Source: an uncultured beta proteobacterium
GTDB lineage: Bacteria > Pseudomonadota > Gammaproteobacteria > Burkholderiales > Burkholderiaceae_C
DNA: 10,617 bases
Reading direction: 5' to 3'
NCBI GenBank assembly: GCA_903928325.1
Contig: CAIYQF010000457.1
Span: 1-10,617 of the forward strand
Shown: one piece after another, positions 1 through 6,780 of the stretch
Position numbering within the stretch: the first letter of the stretch is position 1
How the letters are laid out: each line of letters opens with the position of its first letter
Notes under the pieces: model-generated
Seen by the model: only the letters and a program-made list of their open reading frames with translations
Database searches by the model: none
What the model was told of the DNA's origin: nothing
Made by a program: the position numbers and the translations under genes

Positions 1-116
1 ATCGCGATGCCCCGGCCAGCGCGACGTTGGATTTCCTCTTGGTTGCGCTTCAAGACGGTGAACGTACCTCCTCCTACAGTGCCAATGCCCAACAGTCCTA
101 CTTGAATCGGTTTCAT
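1..116 (-). CDS. hom: Homoserine dehydrogenase, N-terminal fragment (runs off the window)
   Basis: Only the first 38 codons are inside the window, because the gene continues past its left edge. The translation begins MKPIQVGLLGIGTVGGGTF, an N-terminal beta strand followed by a Rossmann GxGxxG loop (G10, G12, G15). This matches the NAD(P)-binding start of homoserine dehydrogenase, which reduces aspartate semialdehyde to homoserine in the cytoplasm for threonine and methionine synthesis. The ATG ends at base 116. No strong Shine-Dalgarno sequence precedes it. It lies 72 bases downstream of an aminotransferase gene on the same strand, an arrangement I recall from Burkholderiales (aminotransferase, hom, then threonine synthase). 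The ACT domain and catalytic lysine are outside the window, so the identification rests on the N-terminus and context. Confidence 0.85.
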   Translation of the reverse strand, partial: MKPIQVGLLGIGTVGGGTFTVLKRNQEEIQRRAGRGIA

Positions 117-142
117 ACAGTTTTTCGTAAATAAATCAGTTT

Positions 143-176
143 CCGCTGCCACACCGTATTTCTCTCGTGGCAGCGG
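143..176 (-). other. Perfect 10-bp inverted repeat between the aminotransferase gene and hom
   Basis: CCGCTGCCAC at 143-152 pairs perfectly with GTGGCAGCGG at 167-176 around a 14-base loop. It starts 12 bases after the aminotransferase stop codon, in the 72-base gap before hom. On the minus strand it is followed by AAACTGATTTATTT rather than an uninterrupted T tract. It may be a weak or factor-assisted terminator, a partial attenuator that lowers hom expression, or an RNA-stability element. The structure is seen directly; its role is inferred. Confidence 0.55.
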
Positions 177-188
177 TTTGGGCGCAGC

Positions 189-1415
189 TTAGTTGCTGTG
201 GCGCTTGCGGTAGGTTTCCAAAAACTTAGCGACGCGGCCGATTGCTTCGCGCAAGTCGTCCTCGTGCGGCAAGAACACAATGCGAAAGTGGTCGGGCTGC
301 GCCCAGTTGAAGCCAGTTCCCTGCACCAGCATGACCCGTGTTTCTTGCAACAGATCCAGAAAGAAGGCCTGGTCATCTTCAATCGGATACACCACGGGAT
401 CCAACCGGGGAAACATATACAAGGCAGCGCTGGGTTTGACGCAACTTACCCCCGGAATCGCCGTGATCAGCTCATAAGCCAAATCGCGCTGGCGGCGCAG
501 CCGCCCGCCCTCGCGCACCAAATCATCAATACTTTGGTAACCGCCCAGGGCGGTCTGAATGGCATATTGACCCGGCACATTGGCACACAGGCGCATATTG
601 GAGAGCATGTTCAGGCCTTCAATGTAATCCTTGGCCGGTCGCTTGTCGCCGGAGACCACCAGCCAACCCGCGCGGTAACCGCAAGATCGGTAGCTTTTGG
701 AAAGGGAATTGAAGGTCAGCGTCAGCACATCGTCGCTCAGCGAGCCGATGGCCGTGTGGTGCGCGCCGTCATACAAGACCTTATCGTAGACCTCATCAGC
801 AAATATCACCAAACCGTGCTCGCGCGCTATTGCTACGATGCCCAAGAGCAGCTCGTCTGAGTAGAGCGCGCCCGTTGGGTTATTGGGGTTGATCACCACG
901 ATGGCCTTGGTGCGCAGCGTGATCTTGGTCCGAATGTCGCCTAGGTCGGGCATCCAGCCCTTGGACTCGTCGCACAAATAGTGCACCGGCGTGCCGCCCG
1001 ACAGGCTCGCCGCCGCTGTCCACAGCGGGTAGTCAGGTGCGGGCAGGAGCATTTCGTCGCCGTCGTCCAGTAAGCCGTTGGTGGCCATGACGATGAGCTC
1101 ACTAGCCCCGTTGCCTAGATAAATATCGTCTAGCGTAACCCCGTGGATGCCTTGTTTCTGCGTCTCATGCATCACCGCTTTGCGCGCCGCAAAAATACCT
1201 TTGCTGTCCGAATACCCCGCCGAATTGGGCAGGTTGCGGATCATGTCCTGCTGGATTTCCTCAGGCGCATCAAAGCCGAATACCGCCAGGTTGCCGATAT
1301 TGAGCTTGATGATTTTTTGGCCCTCTTCTTCCATTTGGCGCGCGCGGTCCATGATGGGGCCGCGGATGTCGTAACAGACGTTGGCCAACTTGGCTGATTT
1401 GAGAATGGATTTCAA
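189..1415 (-). CDS. alaA: PLP-dependent aminotransferase, AlaA-type alanine transaminase
   Basis: This predicted 408-residue fold-type I aminotransferase matches the family length (E. coli AlaA is about 405). It probably makes alanine from pyruvate and glutamate in the cytoplasm. Visible landmarks are NPNNPTG at 176-182, D207 in FADEVYD (pyridine-nitrogen ligand), the PLP lysine K240 in SLSKSYR, R248 just after it, and the substrate-carboxylate arginine R378 in HFRIVFLP. The N-terminus KSAKLANVCYDIRGP is typical of AlaA. The reading frame stays open upstream to 1559, but I chose the TTG at 1413-1415 because GGAGGG lies just before it and homology begins there; the upstream stretch also covers the divergent promoter region. 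The gene is divergent from the Mth938-like gene and co-oriented with hom. Exact substrate specificity cannot be read from sequence. Confidence 0.9.
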   Translation of the reverse strand: MKSILKSAKLANVCYDIRGPIMDRARQMEEEGQKIIKLNIGNLAVFGFDAPEEIQQDMIRNLPNSAGYSDSKGIFAARKAVMHETQKQGIHGVTLDDIYLGNGASELIVMATNGLLDDGDEMLLPAPDYPLWTAAASLSGGTPVHYLCDESKGWMPDLGDIRTKITLRTKAIVVINPNNPTGALYSDELLLGIVAIAREHGLVIFADEVYDKVLYDGAHHTAIGSLSDDVLTLTFNSLSKSYRSCGYRAGWLVVSGDKRPAKDYIEGLNMLSNMRLCANVPGQYAIQTALGGYQSIDDLVREGGRLRRQRDLAYELITAIPGVSCVKPSAALYMFPRLDPVVYPIEDDQAFFLDLLQETRVMLVQGTGFNWAQPDHFRIVFLPHEDDLREAIGRVAKFLETYRKRHSN

Positions 1416-1418
1416 AGT

Positions 1419-1424
1419 CCCTCC
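1419..1424 (-). promoter_or_regulatory. Shine-Dalgarno sequence that decides the TTG start of alaA
   Basis: GGAGGG on the minus strand lies three bases before TTG at 1415-1413. The spacing is short, but no other start near the homology boundary has a comparable site. Confidence 0.6.
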
Positions 1425-1446
1425 GAGGGTGAACCGCTTGGCGCGA

Positions 1447-1476
1447 AACCTATAATTTGACCACAGTTCTGCAGCC
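1447..1476. promoter_or_regulatory. Candidate divergent promoter region with overlapping -10 elements
   Basis: On the plus strand a perfect TATAAT lies at 1449-1454, without a convincing -35 at 16-18 bases. On the minus strand TTGGCT (1471-1476) and TATAGG (1447-1452) are separated by 18 bases and point toward alaA. The two -10 elements overlap in the 103-base gap between the divergent genes, so polymerase binding in the two directions could be mutually exclusive. Assignment is by eye from consensus similarity. Confidence 0.35.
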
Positions 1477-1518
1477 AACTTGTACACCAACTCATCACAA
1501 CTTGACACCTTTACGAAC

Positions 1519-1884
1519 ATGAAACTCCAAGCTGATCGCGCCCTGGGCCCCACCATCACAGGCTATGGTGAGGGCTGGATTGCGGTCAACGGGGAACAGG
1601 TTCGGACCAGCGTACTAATCAGCAGTATGGGCCATCGCCTGGATTGGCATTCCATGCGTTTCGAGGACCTGGGGCCGGAACACTTTTCAACCATGCTGAA
1701 CTGGGGCGCGGAGTTGGTACTTTTTGGCAGTGGCAGCCACTTTCGCCGCCCTAAGCACGAATGGCTCGCTGCCCTGTATGAAAACCGTATCGGCGTGGAA
1801 ACCATGGACACTCAGGCGGCATGCCGCACCTATAACTTTCTAGCGGGCGAAGGTCGCAAAGTGGTTGCGGCACTGATGGTCTAG
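1519..1884 (+). CDS. Mth938-like domain protein (DUF498/Xcc1710 family)
   Basis: This predicted 121-residue cytoplasmic protein is a single Mth938-like domain, the family that includes Xcc1710 and the mitochondrial complex I assembly factor NDUFAF3. Recognisable segments are ITGYGEGWIAVNG near the N-terminus, the central ELVLFGSGSHFRRP, and the C-terminal signature IGVETMDTQAACRTYNFLAGEGR followed by VVAAL. Its bacterial biochemical role is not established. I chose ATG at 1519, where family similarity begins (MKLQADRALGPT). The frame is open back to 1480, but that part lies in the promoter region. No clear Shine-Dalgarno precedes the ATG. It is divergent from alaA and 137 bases upstream of the peroxiredoxin gene on the same strand, so the two could be cotranscribed. 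Confidence 0.85.
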   Translation: MKLQADRALGPTITGYGEGWIAVNGEQVRTSVLISSMGHRLDWHSMRFEDLGPEHFSTMLNWGAELVLFGSGSHFRRPKHEWLAALYENRIGVETMDTQAACRTYNFLAGEGRKVVAALMV

Positions 1885-2021
1885 GGTTTGGTAAGGACTT
1901 GGGTGCAAAAACCGACCTTATTTCAGGGTAAAATTGCAGGCTGACGTTGGAACAGTTCGCTTGACTCAAGCAATAAAACCAACTTGCCTGACACATTCTG
2001 CACGCGAGATTCAAATACCCT

Positions 2022-2498
2022 ATGGCGATCGTTGTCAACAAACCCCTGCCCGAATTCGAAGCCAACGCCACTGGCGGACTTCGCGTGACCAACACATCGC
2101 ACGTGGGGCAAACGATGGTGCTCTACTTTTACCCAAAAGACAATACCCCCGGTTGTACTACCGAAGCCATGCAGTTCCGTGACCATTACGCGGACTTCGT
2201 TAAGGAGGGTACCCATGTGTTTGGAGTTTCACGGGACAACATGAAATCCCACGACGAATTCAAGACCAAACTTGAATTACCGTTTGAATTGATTGCCGAC
2301 ACAGAAGAAAAGATGTGCCATATGTTTGGCGTCGTGAAAAACAAAATTATGTATGGCAAAAAGGTGAAAGGCATTGAGCGCAGCACCTTTTTGATTGGCG
2401 CCGACGGCCTTGTAAAAGAAGAATGGCGCGGCCTGAAGGTGCCCGGTCACGTAGAAGAAGTTTTGAACGCCGTCAGGGCGCTTAAAGTTGAAGCCTAA
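2022..2498 (+). CDS. bcp: Thioredoxin-dependent peroxiredoxin, PrxQ/Bcp type
   Basis: This predicted 158-residue peroxiredoxin matches the Bcp/PrxQ length (E. coli Bcp is 156). It reduces hydrogen peroxide and organic hydroperoxides in the cytoplasm. The active site reads YFYPKDNTPGCTTEA, giving the PxxxTxxC motif with peroxidatic C45. The conserved arginine is in GIERSTFLIGADG. In E. coli Bcp the resolving cysteine is five residues after the peroxidatic one, but here residue 50 is methionine. The only other cysteine is C99 in EEKMCHMFGV, which corresponds to the non-resolving C99 of E. coli. The enzyme may therefore act as a 1-Cys peroxiredoxin or use an external thiol. No strong ribosome binding site is visible, but the ATG at 2022 fits the family N-terminus. 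A strong hairpin follows at 2589. Confidence 0.93.
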   Translation: MAIVVNKPLPEFEANATGGLRVTNTSHVGQTMVLYFYPKDNTPGCTTEAMQFRDHYADFVKEGTHVFGVSRDNMKSHDEFKTKLELPFELIADTEEKMCHMFGVVKNKIMYGKKVKGIERSTFLIGADGLVKEEWRGLKVPGHVEEVLNAVRALKVEA

Positions 2499-2541
2499 GC
2501 AACAAACTGCCCTAACCTTCCCCCGGATCTTTTGTCTTTTT

Positions 2542-2558
2542 GGTCATGCATAATGACC
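2542..2558. repeat. Short inverted repeat GGTCAT-5-ATGACC
   Basis: GGTCAT (2542-2547) and ATGACC (2553-2558) form a perfect 6-bp inverted repeat with a five-base centre. The centre includes part of CATAAT (2549-2554), a 5/6 match to a -10 element. The palindrome ATGCAT occurs at 2546-2551 and again at 2561-2566. The layout would suit a dimeric repressor overlapping a phoH promoter, but no matching -35 is obvious and the site could be chance. Confidence 0.3.
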
Positions 2559-2588
2559 GAATGCATTTGCATCTCACCCGATCCCGCT

Positions 2589-2620
2589 AGGCCGCCTTTG
2601 AACGAGGTGGCCTTTTTATT
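2589..2620 (+). terminator. Intrinsic terminator or attenuator between prxQ and phoH
   Basis: AGGCCGCCT (2589-2597) pairs with AGGTGGCCT (2605-2613) over nine pairs including one G-U, around a seven-base loop, and is followed by TTTTATT. This is a textbook intrinsic terminator about 90 bases after the peroxiredoxin stop and 46 bases before the phoH start. It probably ends prxQ transcription. If a phoH promoter lies upstream, it would sit in the phoH leader and act as an attenuator. Confidence 0.8.
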
Positions 2621-2666
2621 GCCTGCTTGTTCCCCGTTTGAATTTATTTTCGCGAGTTTCACCTTC

Positions 2667-4400
2667 ATGCCTTTGCCTATCGCTCCGACTAAACGTGCCG
2701 ACCGCCTGCTGCCAAATTCACTTGAAACACCCCACAAACCAAAGCGGAACAGCCCGCGTAAATCAGCCCTTTTGTCCCCTTCTCCGGACCTATCTGCATC
2801 GGCCTTCCAATCCGAAATAGCGCACGGGAATGCCCGACCGCAAGCCAAAAGCCTGAGCGCAAATGCACAAAGCGGCGGCACAGTAACACCCCCGCCTTCA
2901 AGAAACCAGTCAATGCGCGGCGACCGTACACCCATTTCGGAACCGATCGTCGCGGCCAGCAACTCGCTGACCGCTGCGAAGTCCAGCCAAACCAAAAAGT
3001 CTGTGCGAACAGGCCCAGCCAAGTTATTTGTTTTGGATACGAATGTGCTTCTGCACGACCCTATGTGCTTGTTCCGGTTCGAAGAACACGACATTTTCTT
3101 GCCGATGATCGTGTTAGAAGAGCTCGATAGCCACAAAAAAGGTATGACCGAGGTCGCGCGCAATGCACGCCAAACCAGCAGAACGCTCGACGCCTTGGCT
3201 GGCACGCCGGGAGCTGAAATCAGCAACGGATTTCAGCTCAACAGCACGGGACAGCGCGAAGCCAGGGGCAAATTGCTATTTCAAACGCAGCCACTGGACT
3301 ACAGCTTGCCCACAAGTTTGCCGCAAGGCAAGGCGGATAACCAAATTTTGGGCGTGGTGGAGGCGCTGCGAAAAAGCTTCGCACCCCGTGAAGTGGTTCT
3401 GGTGTCCAAGGACATCAATATGCGGGTCAAGGCACGGGCATTGGGCTTGGCCACCGACGACTACCAAAACGACAAAACCCTCGAAGACGGTGACCTGCTG
3501 TATTCGGGGGCAATGGCCTTGCCTGGCGACTTTTGGGCTACCCACGGTCAAAGCGTGGAGAGTTGGCAACAAGGCCAAAATACCTTTTACAAGGTCAACG
3601 GCCCTACCGTTCCGAGCATGCTGATCAACCAATTTGTGTACTTTGAGGCCCCGGGCGAGCCGAGCTTGTATGCGCGGGTGTCCGAAATCCGTGGAAGCAC
3701 TGCCGTTTTAAAAACGCTGCGCGACTTCAATCACCTCAAAAACGCCGTTTGGGGAGTTACCACCCGCAACCGCGAACAAAATTTCGCCATGAACCTGCTG
3801 ACCGACCCCGAGGTCGACTTCGTGACCCTGACCGGCACGGCCGGCACGGGCAAGACCCTGATGGCGCTGGCAGCGGGTTTAACTCAGGTGCTGGACGACC
3901 GCCGATATACCGAGATCATCGTCACCCGCGCCACCGTGAGTGTGGGTGAGGACATCGGCTTTTTGCCGGGCACCGAGGAAGAAAAAATGGGGCCCTGGAT
4001 GGGCGCACTTGACGACAACCTCGAAGTGCTGGGCAAGACCGACACCAACGCCGGCGAATGGGGCCGCGCCGCGACGAGCGAGCTCATTCGCAGCCGCATC
4101 AAGATCAAAAGCATGAACTTCATGCGCGGGCGCACGTTTTTGAACAAATATTTGATCATCGACGAGGCACAAAACCTCACGCCCAAGCAGATGAAAACGC
4201 TGATTACCCGCGCGGGCCCCGGCACGAAAATCGTGTGTATGGGCAACTTGGCGCAAATTGACACGCCTTACCTCACCGAAGGTTCGTCGGGGTTGACGTT
4301 TGCTGTGGACCGCTTTAAGGGCTGGCCACATGGCGGGCACATCACCCTGGCGCGGGGTGAACGTTCACGCTTAGCAGATTTCGCTAGCGAAGTGCTTTAA
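2667..4400 (+). CDS. PIN-PhoH family protein (PhoH2-like ribonuclease/ATPase)
   Basis: This predicted 577-residue protein joins a PIN nuclease domain to a PhoH ATPase domain, as in mycobacterial PhoH2, which unwinds and cleaves RNA. Residues 1-118 are low-complexity and rich in Ser, Pro, Lys and Arg, probably disordered. The PIN domain begins at 119 (KLFVLDTNVLLHDP) with candidate metal ligands D124, E152 and D249 (SKDIN), and D264 or D265. The PhoH domain has Walker A GTAGTGKT at 390-397 (K396) and Walker B LIIDEAQN (D499, E500), followed by GNLAQIDTPYL. PIN-PhoH proteins I recall are near 430-450 residues; the excess is the N-terminal extension plus PIN-linker sequence. I chose ATG 2667 because earlier in-frame starts would require translation through the hairpin at 2589. 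No good ribosome binding site is visible, so the start is the weakest part. The gene converges on dnaB. Confidence 0.88.
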   Translation: MPLPIAPTKRADRLLPNSLETPHKPKRNSPRKSALLSPSPDLSASAFQSEIAHGNARPQAKSLSANAQSGGTVTPPPSRNQSMRGDRTPISEPIVAASNSLTAAKSSQTKKSVRTGPAKLFVLDTNVLLHDPMCLFRFEEHDIFLPMIVLEELDSHKKGMTEVARNARQTSRTLDALAGTPGAEISNGFQLNSTGQREARGKLLFQTQPLDYSLPTSLPQGKADNQILGVVEALRKSFAPREVVLVSKDINMRVKARALGLATDDYQNDKTLEDGDLLYSGAMALPGDFWATHGQSVESWQQGQNTFYKVNGPTVPSMLINQFVYFEAPGEPSLYARVSEIRGSTAVLKTLRDFNHLKNAVWGVTTRNREQNFAMNLLTDPEVDFVTLTGTAGTGKTLMALAAGLTQVLDDRRYTEIIVTRATVSVGEDIGFLPGTEEEKMGPWMGALDDNLEVLGKTDTNAGEWGRAATSELIRSRIKIKSMNFMRGRTFLNKYLIIDEAQNLTPKQMKTLITRAGPGTKIVCMGNLAQIDTPYLTEGSSGLTFAVDRFKGWPHGGHITLARGERSRLADFASEVL

Positions 4401-4447
4401 ATCGGCCACTCTGCCAGGTCTAAGCCCCACAGTGTTGGCGCCGCCCT

Positions 4448-5848
4448 TCAATAGTCGCCGCCCCCACCGCTGGCCAGGCTCTCAAACTTGGTTATATTGC
4501 GAAGGAATGCCAGTTTGACGGTGCCGGTGGGGCCGTTGCGCTGCTTGGCAATGATGATCTCGGCCACGCCTGGCTCCTTGCACGCTTCTTTGGTGTAGTA
4601 CTCGTCGCGATAGATGAACATGATGATGTCCGCGTCTTGCTCGATGGCGCCGGATTCGCGCAAATCGCTCATCATGGGCCGCTTGTCCGGGCGCTGCTCA
4701 ACGCTGCGGTTGAGCTGCGAGAGCGCAATCACCGGGCATTTGAGTTCACGCGCCAGCATCTTCAGGCCCCGCGAAATTTCGCCGAGTTCGGTGGCGCGGT
4801 TTTCACCGTCGCTGCTGCCGCTCATAAGCTGCAAATAATCCACCACGATCAGACCGAGCTGCCCGCATTGGCGCGAAAGGCGACGCGCACTCGAGCGCAA
4901 ATCTCCCGAAGTCAGCCCCGCGCTCTCGTCGATATGCAGCGAAATGGTTCGCAGCTTCTCGATGGCCTCCGACAGGCGCGGCCATTCTTCATCCGTGAGC
5001 TTGCCGGTGCGCAAATGCCCCTGGTCAATGCGGCCGATCGAGCCGACGATACGCACCGCCAGTTGCGCCGCGCCCATTTCCATGGAAAAAACCGCCACTG
5101 GCAGCCCTTCGTTCAGGGCCACGTGCTCGGCAATATTGATCGCCAAGGCGGTCTTGCCCATGGAAGGGCGCGCTGCCAGCACCACCAAGTCACCCGCCTG
5201 CAAGCCCGCCGTCATGCGGTCCAGGTCGTAAAAGCCCGTGGGTACGCCCGTGACGTCGTTGGGGTTGTCCGCCATCTCCTGCACCCGGTCTAGCAGTTTG
5301 ACCACCAAGGTCTCCATGGCCTGAAAACCGTCGCTATTGCGCTTGCCTTGCTCGCCAATATTGAAGATTTTTTGCTCGGACTCGTCAACGATCTCTGAAA
5401 CTACCCGGCCTTTGGTGTTGAACGCGTTGGTGGCGATTTCGTCGCTCGCGGTCACCAGCTTGCGCAAAATGGAGCGATCGCGCACGATTTCGGCGTAGCG
5501 GCGAATATTGCTGGCGCTGGGCACGTACTGCGCCAGCGAGTTGAGGTAGCCCAAGCCGCCGGCCTCGTCGGCGCGGGCCTGGCTTTGGAGCTGCTCAAAG
5601 ACTGTTATCACGTCGGCCGGGCGACTGGTATTGACCAAGGCCGAAATCGCGCCAAAGATCAAGCGGTGCTCGTAACGGTAGAAATCGCCTTCAACCAGTA
5701 CATCATTTACCCGGTCCCAGGCGCTGTTGTCCAACAACAAACCGCCCAGCACGCTGGATTCCCCTTCCACGGAATGGGGGGGTATGCGCAAATGTGCGAC
5801 CTGGCGATCTTGCACAAAGTCATCCGGCGCGGGGATGTCAACGGACAT
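4448..5848 (-). CDS. dnaB: Replicative DNA helicase DnaB
   Basis: This predicted 466-residue hexameric replicative helicase unwinds DNA at the fork ahead of the polymerase and recruits primase. The helical N-terminal domain spans about 20-120, beginning RIPPHSVEGESSVLGGLLLD. A linker helix precedes the RecA-like motor from about 200. Motor motifs include Walker A AARPSMGKT at 225-233 (K232), the catalytic glutamate E257 in FSMEM, Walker B IVVDYLQLM (D337), SQLNRSVEQRPDKRPMMSDLRESGAIEQDAD, and candidate arginine finger R437 in KQRNGP. The motor is contiguous, so there is no intein at the usual DnaB insertion sites. ATG 5848 is preceded by AAGGA with six-base spacing; a GTG further upstream lacks support. 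It follows rplI by 177 bases and is separated from it by an intrinsic terminator, so it probably has its own promoter or relies on read-through. Confidence 0.97.
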   Translation of the reverse strand: MSVDIPAPDDFVQDRQVAHLRIPPHSVEGESSVLGGLLLDNSAWDRVNDVLVEGDFYRYEHRLIFGAISALVNTSRPADVITVFEQLQSQARADEAGGLGYLNSLAQYVPSASNIRRYAEIVRDRSILRKLVTASDEIATNAFNTKGRVVSEIVDESEQKIFNIGEQGKRNSDGFQAMETLVVKLLDRVQEMADNPNDVTGVPTGFYDLDRMTAGLQAGDLVVLAARPSMGKTALAINIAEHVALNEGLPVAVFSMEMGAAQLAVRIVGSIGRIDQGHLRTGKLTDEEWPRLSEAIEKLRTISLHIDESAGLTSGDLRSSARRLSRQCGQLGLIVVDYLQLMSGSSDGENRATELGEISRGLKMLARELKCPVIALSQLNRSVEQRPDKRPMMSDLRESGAIEQDADIIMFIYRDEYYTKEACKEPGVAEIIIAKQRNGPTGTVKLAFLRNITKFESLASGGGGDY

Positions 5849-5893
5849 GGTAATTCCTTGTATAGCGAGTGGGGGGCGAAGCGCCTCGCCAAT

Positions 5894-5922
5894 GGGGTCC
5901 ACCTAAACGGTGCTTCAACCCC
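5894..5922 (-). other. Imperfect hairpin in the dnaB leader
   Basis: On the minus strand GGGGT pairs with ACCCC (5918-5922 with 5894-5898), and inside it CACC pairs with GGTG (5909-5912 with 5900-5903), with an asymmetric internal bulge. It lies just after the rplI terminator and about 45 bases before the dnaB start. It could shape dnaB mRNA or be incidental. I found no convincing -10/-35 pair here. Confidence 0.3.
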
Positions 5923-5927
5923 ATGAG

Positions 5928-5956
5928 AAAAGCCGCAGGGGCGGACCCCGGCGGCT
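5928..5956 (-). terminator. Intrinsic terminator after rplI
   Basis: Read on the minus strand, AGCCGC pairs with GCGGCT and an inner GGGG pairs with CCCC, with one mismatch between the two blocks and a four-base loop. The stem ends in TTTTCTC. It begins 70 bases after the rplI stop and should end most rpsF-operon transcripts before dnaB. Confidence 0.75.
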
Positions 5957-6025
5957 CTTTGAGAGTTGAGCAATGGGCCGCGAAACCCACAGCTTACCCT
6001 GATAAAACCAGGATAGAACCCGAAA

Positions 6026-6478
6026 TTAGGCGGATTCTCCGTAAACCGAAACCGTAATGTCCACGACCACATCGGTGTGCAAAGCGACGCTTACGGTGGT
6101 GTCGCCCACGACTTTGATCGGGCCATTGGGCATGCGGATGTTGGACTTGACGACCTTGTAGCCGCCTTTGACCAACTCTTCAGCGATATCGGCATTGGTC
6201 ACCGAGCCAAACAAGCGGCCATCTACACCAGCTTTTTGGGTGAGTTTGATCGTGGTTCCACCGAGCTTCTCGCCCAGCTTTTGAGACTCCGCCAACTTGG
6301 CAGCTGCTGCCTTTTCGAGTTCGATGCGACGCGCTTCGAATTCAGCTTTGGCTGATTCGGTGGCGCGGCGGGCACGGCCAGAAGGGATCAGAAAGTTGCG
6401 GGCATAGCCGTCTTTAACCCTGACGATTTCGCCCAGGTTACCAAGGTTCACGACCTTGTCGAGCAGAATGATTTGCAT
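6026..6478 (-). CDS. rplI: 50S ribosomal protein bL9
   Basis: This predicted 150-residue bL9 matches the E. coli length (149). The N-terminal 23S rRNA-binding domain reads MQIILLDKVVNLGNLGEIV followed by VKDGYARNFLIPSGRA. A long charged helix spans about residues 42-75, then comes the C-terminal domain with GVDGRLFGSVTNADIAEELV. It binds at the base of the L1 stalk and affects translocation and frame maintenance. AAGGAG lies eight bases before ATG 6478. It follows rpsR by 12 bases and is the last gene of the rpsF operon before the terminator at 5928-5956. Confidence 0.98.
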   Translation of the reverse strand: MQIILLDKVVNLGNLGEIVRVKDGYARNFLIPSGRARRATESAKAEFEARRIELEKAAAAKLAESQKLGEKLGGTTIKLTQKAGVDGRLFGSVTNADIAEELVKGGYKVVKSNIRMPNGPIKVVGDTTVSVALHTDVVVDITVSVYGESA

Positions 6479-6490
6479 GGTCGGGGCTCC

Positions 6491-6772
6491 TTATATCTTG
6501 TGCTGGTCGCTGTAAGGCAGCATCGCCAGAAAGCGAGCGCGCTTGATAGCGGTGTTGAGTTGGCGCTGGAAAATCGCGCGGGTTCCGGTCAAACGGGCGG
6601 GGATAATCTTGCCGTTTTCAGCGATGAAGTCGCGCAAGGTGTCGATGTCTTTGTAGTCGATCTCTTCCACACCGGTGACGGTAAAGCGGCAAAAGCGCTT
6701 GCGCTTGAACAGCAGGGACTGGGTGTTGCGCTTGGGGCGCTTGTCTTTGTTGAACTTCTTGAACGTGGCCAT
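6491..6772 (-). CDS. rpsR: 30S ribosomal protein bS18
   Basis: This predicted 93-residue bS18 is longer than the 75-residue E. coli protein, mainly at the basic N-terminus (MATFKKFNKDKRPKRNTQ). The conserved core includes FKRKRFCRFT, IDYKDIDTLRDFI, and the signature GKIIPARLTGTRAIFQRQL ending in KRARFLAMLPYSDQH. bS18 binds the platform of the 30S subunit as a dimer with bS6, encoded two genes upstream. AGGAGG, which overlaps the priB stop codon, lies four bases before the ATG, so translation is probably coupled to priB. Confidence 0.98.
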   Translation of the reverse strand: MATFKKFNKDKRPKRNTQSLLFKRKRFCRFTVTGVEEIDYKDIDTLRDFIAENGKIIPARLTGTRAIFQRQLNTAIKRARFLAMLPYSDQHKI

Positions 6773-6780
6773 AAAGCCTC

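Noticed and set aside
198..860. 220-codon plus-strand open frame opposite alaA
   Set aside because: It is antisense to a well-supported aminotransferase and its translation resembles no family I know; a shadow frame.
1961..1990. TTGACT-like -35 upstream of the peroxiredoxin gene
   Set aside because: No acceptable -10 at 16-18 bases, so I did not call a promoter.
2495..3226. 243-codon minus-strand open frame opposite the 5' part of phoH
   Set aside because: It spans the terminator and the low-complexity phoH N-terminus and has no recognisable domain or ribosome binding site; probably a shadow.
4380..4391. 12-bp palindrome TTCGCTAGCGAA at the end of phoH
   Set aside because: It is inside the coding sequence (residues near the C-terminus), has no loop or T tract, and such palindromes occur by chance.
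4401..4447. Possible bidirectional terminator between convergent phoH and dnaB
   Set aside because: I could draw only three-pair stems without T tracts, so no terminator is supported.
4637..5293. 218-codon plus-strand open frame opposite dnaB
   Set aside because: It lies wholly within the DnaB motor region on the other strand, and its His/Arg/Ala-rich translation is typical of antisense frames in GC-rich genes.
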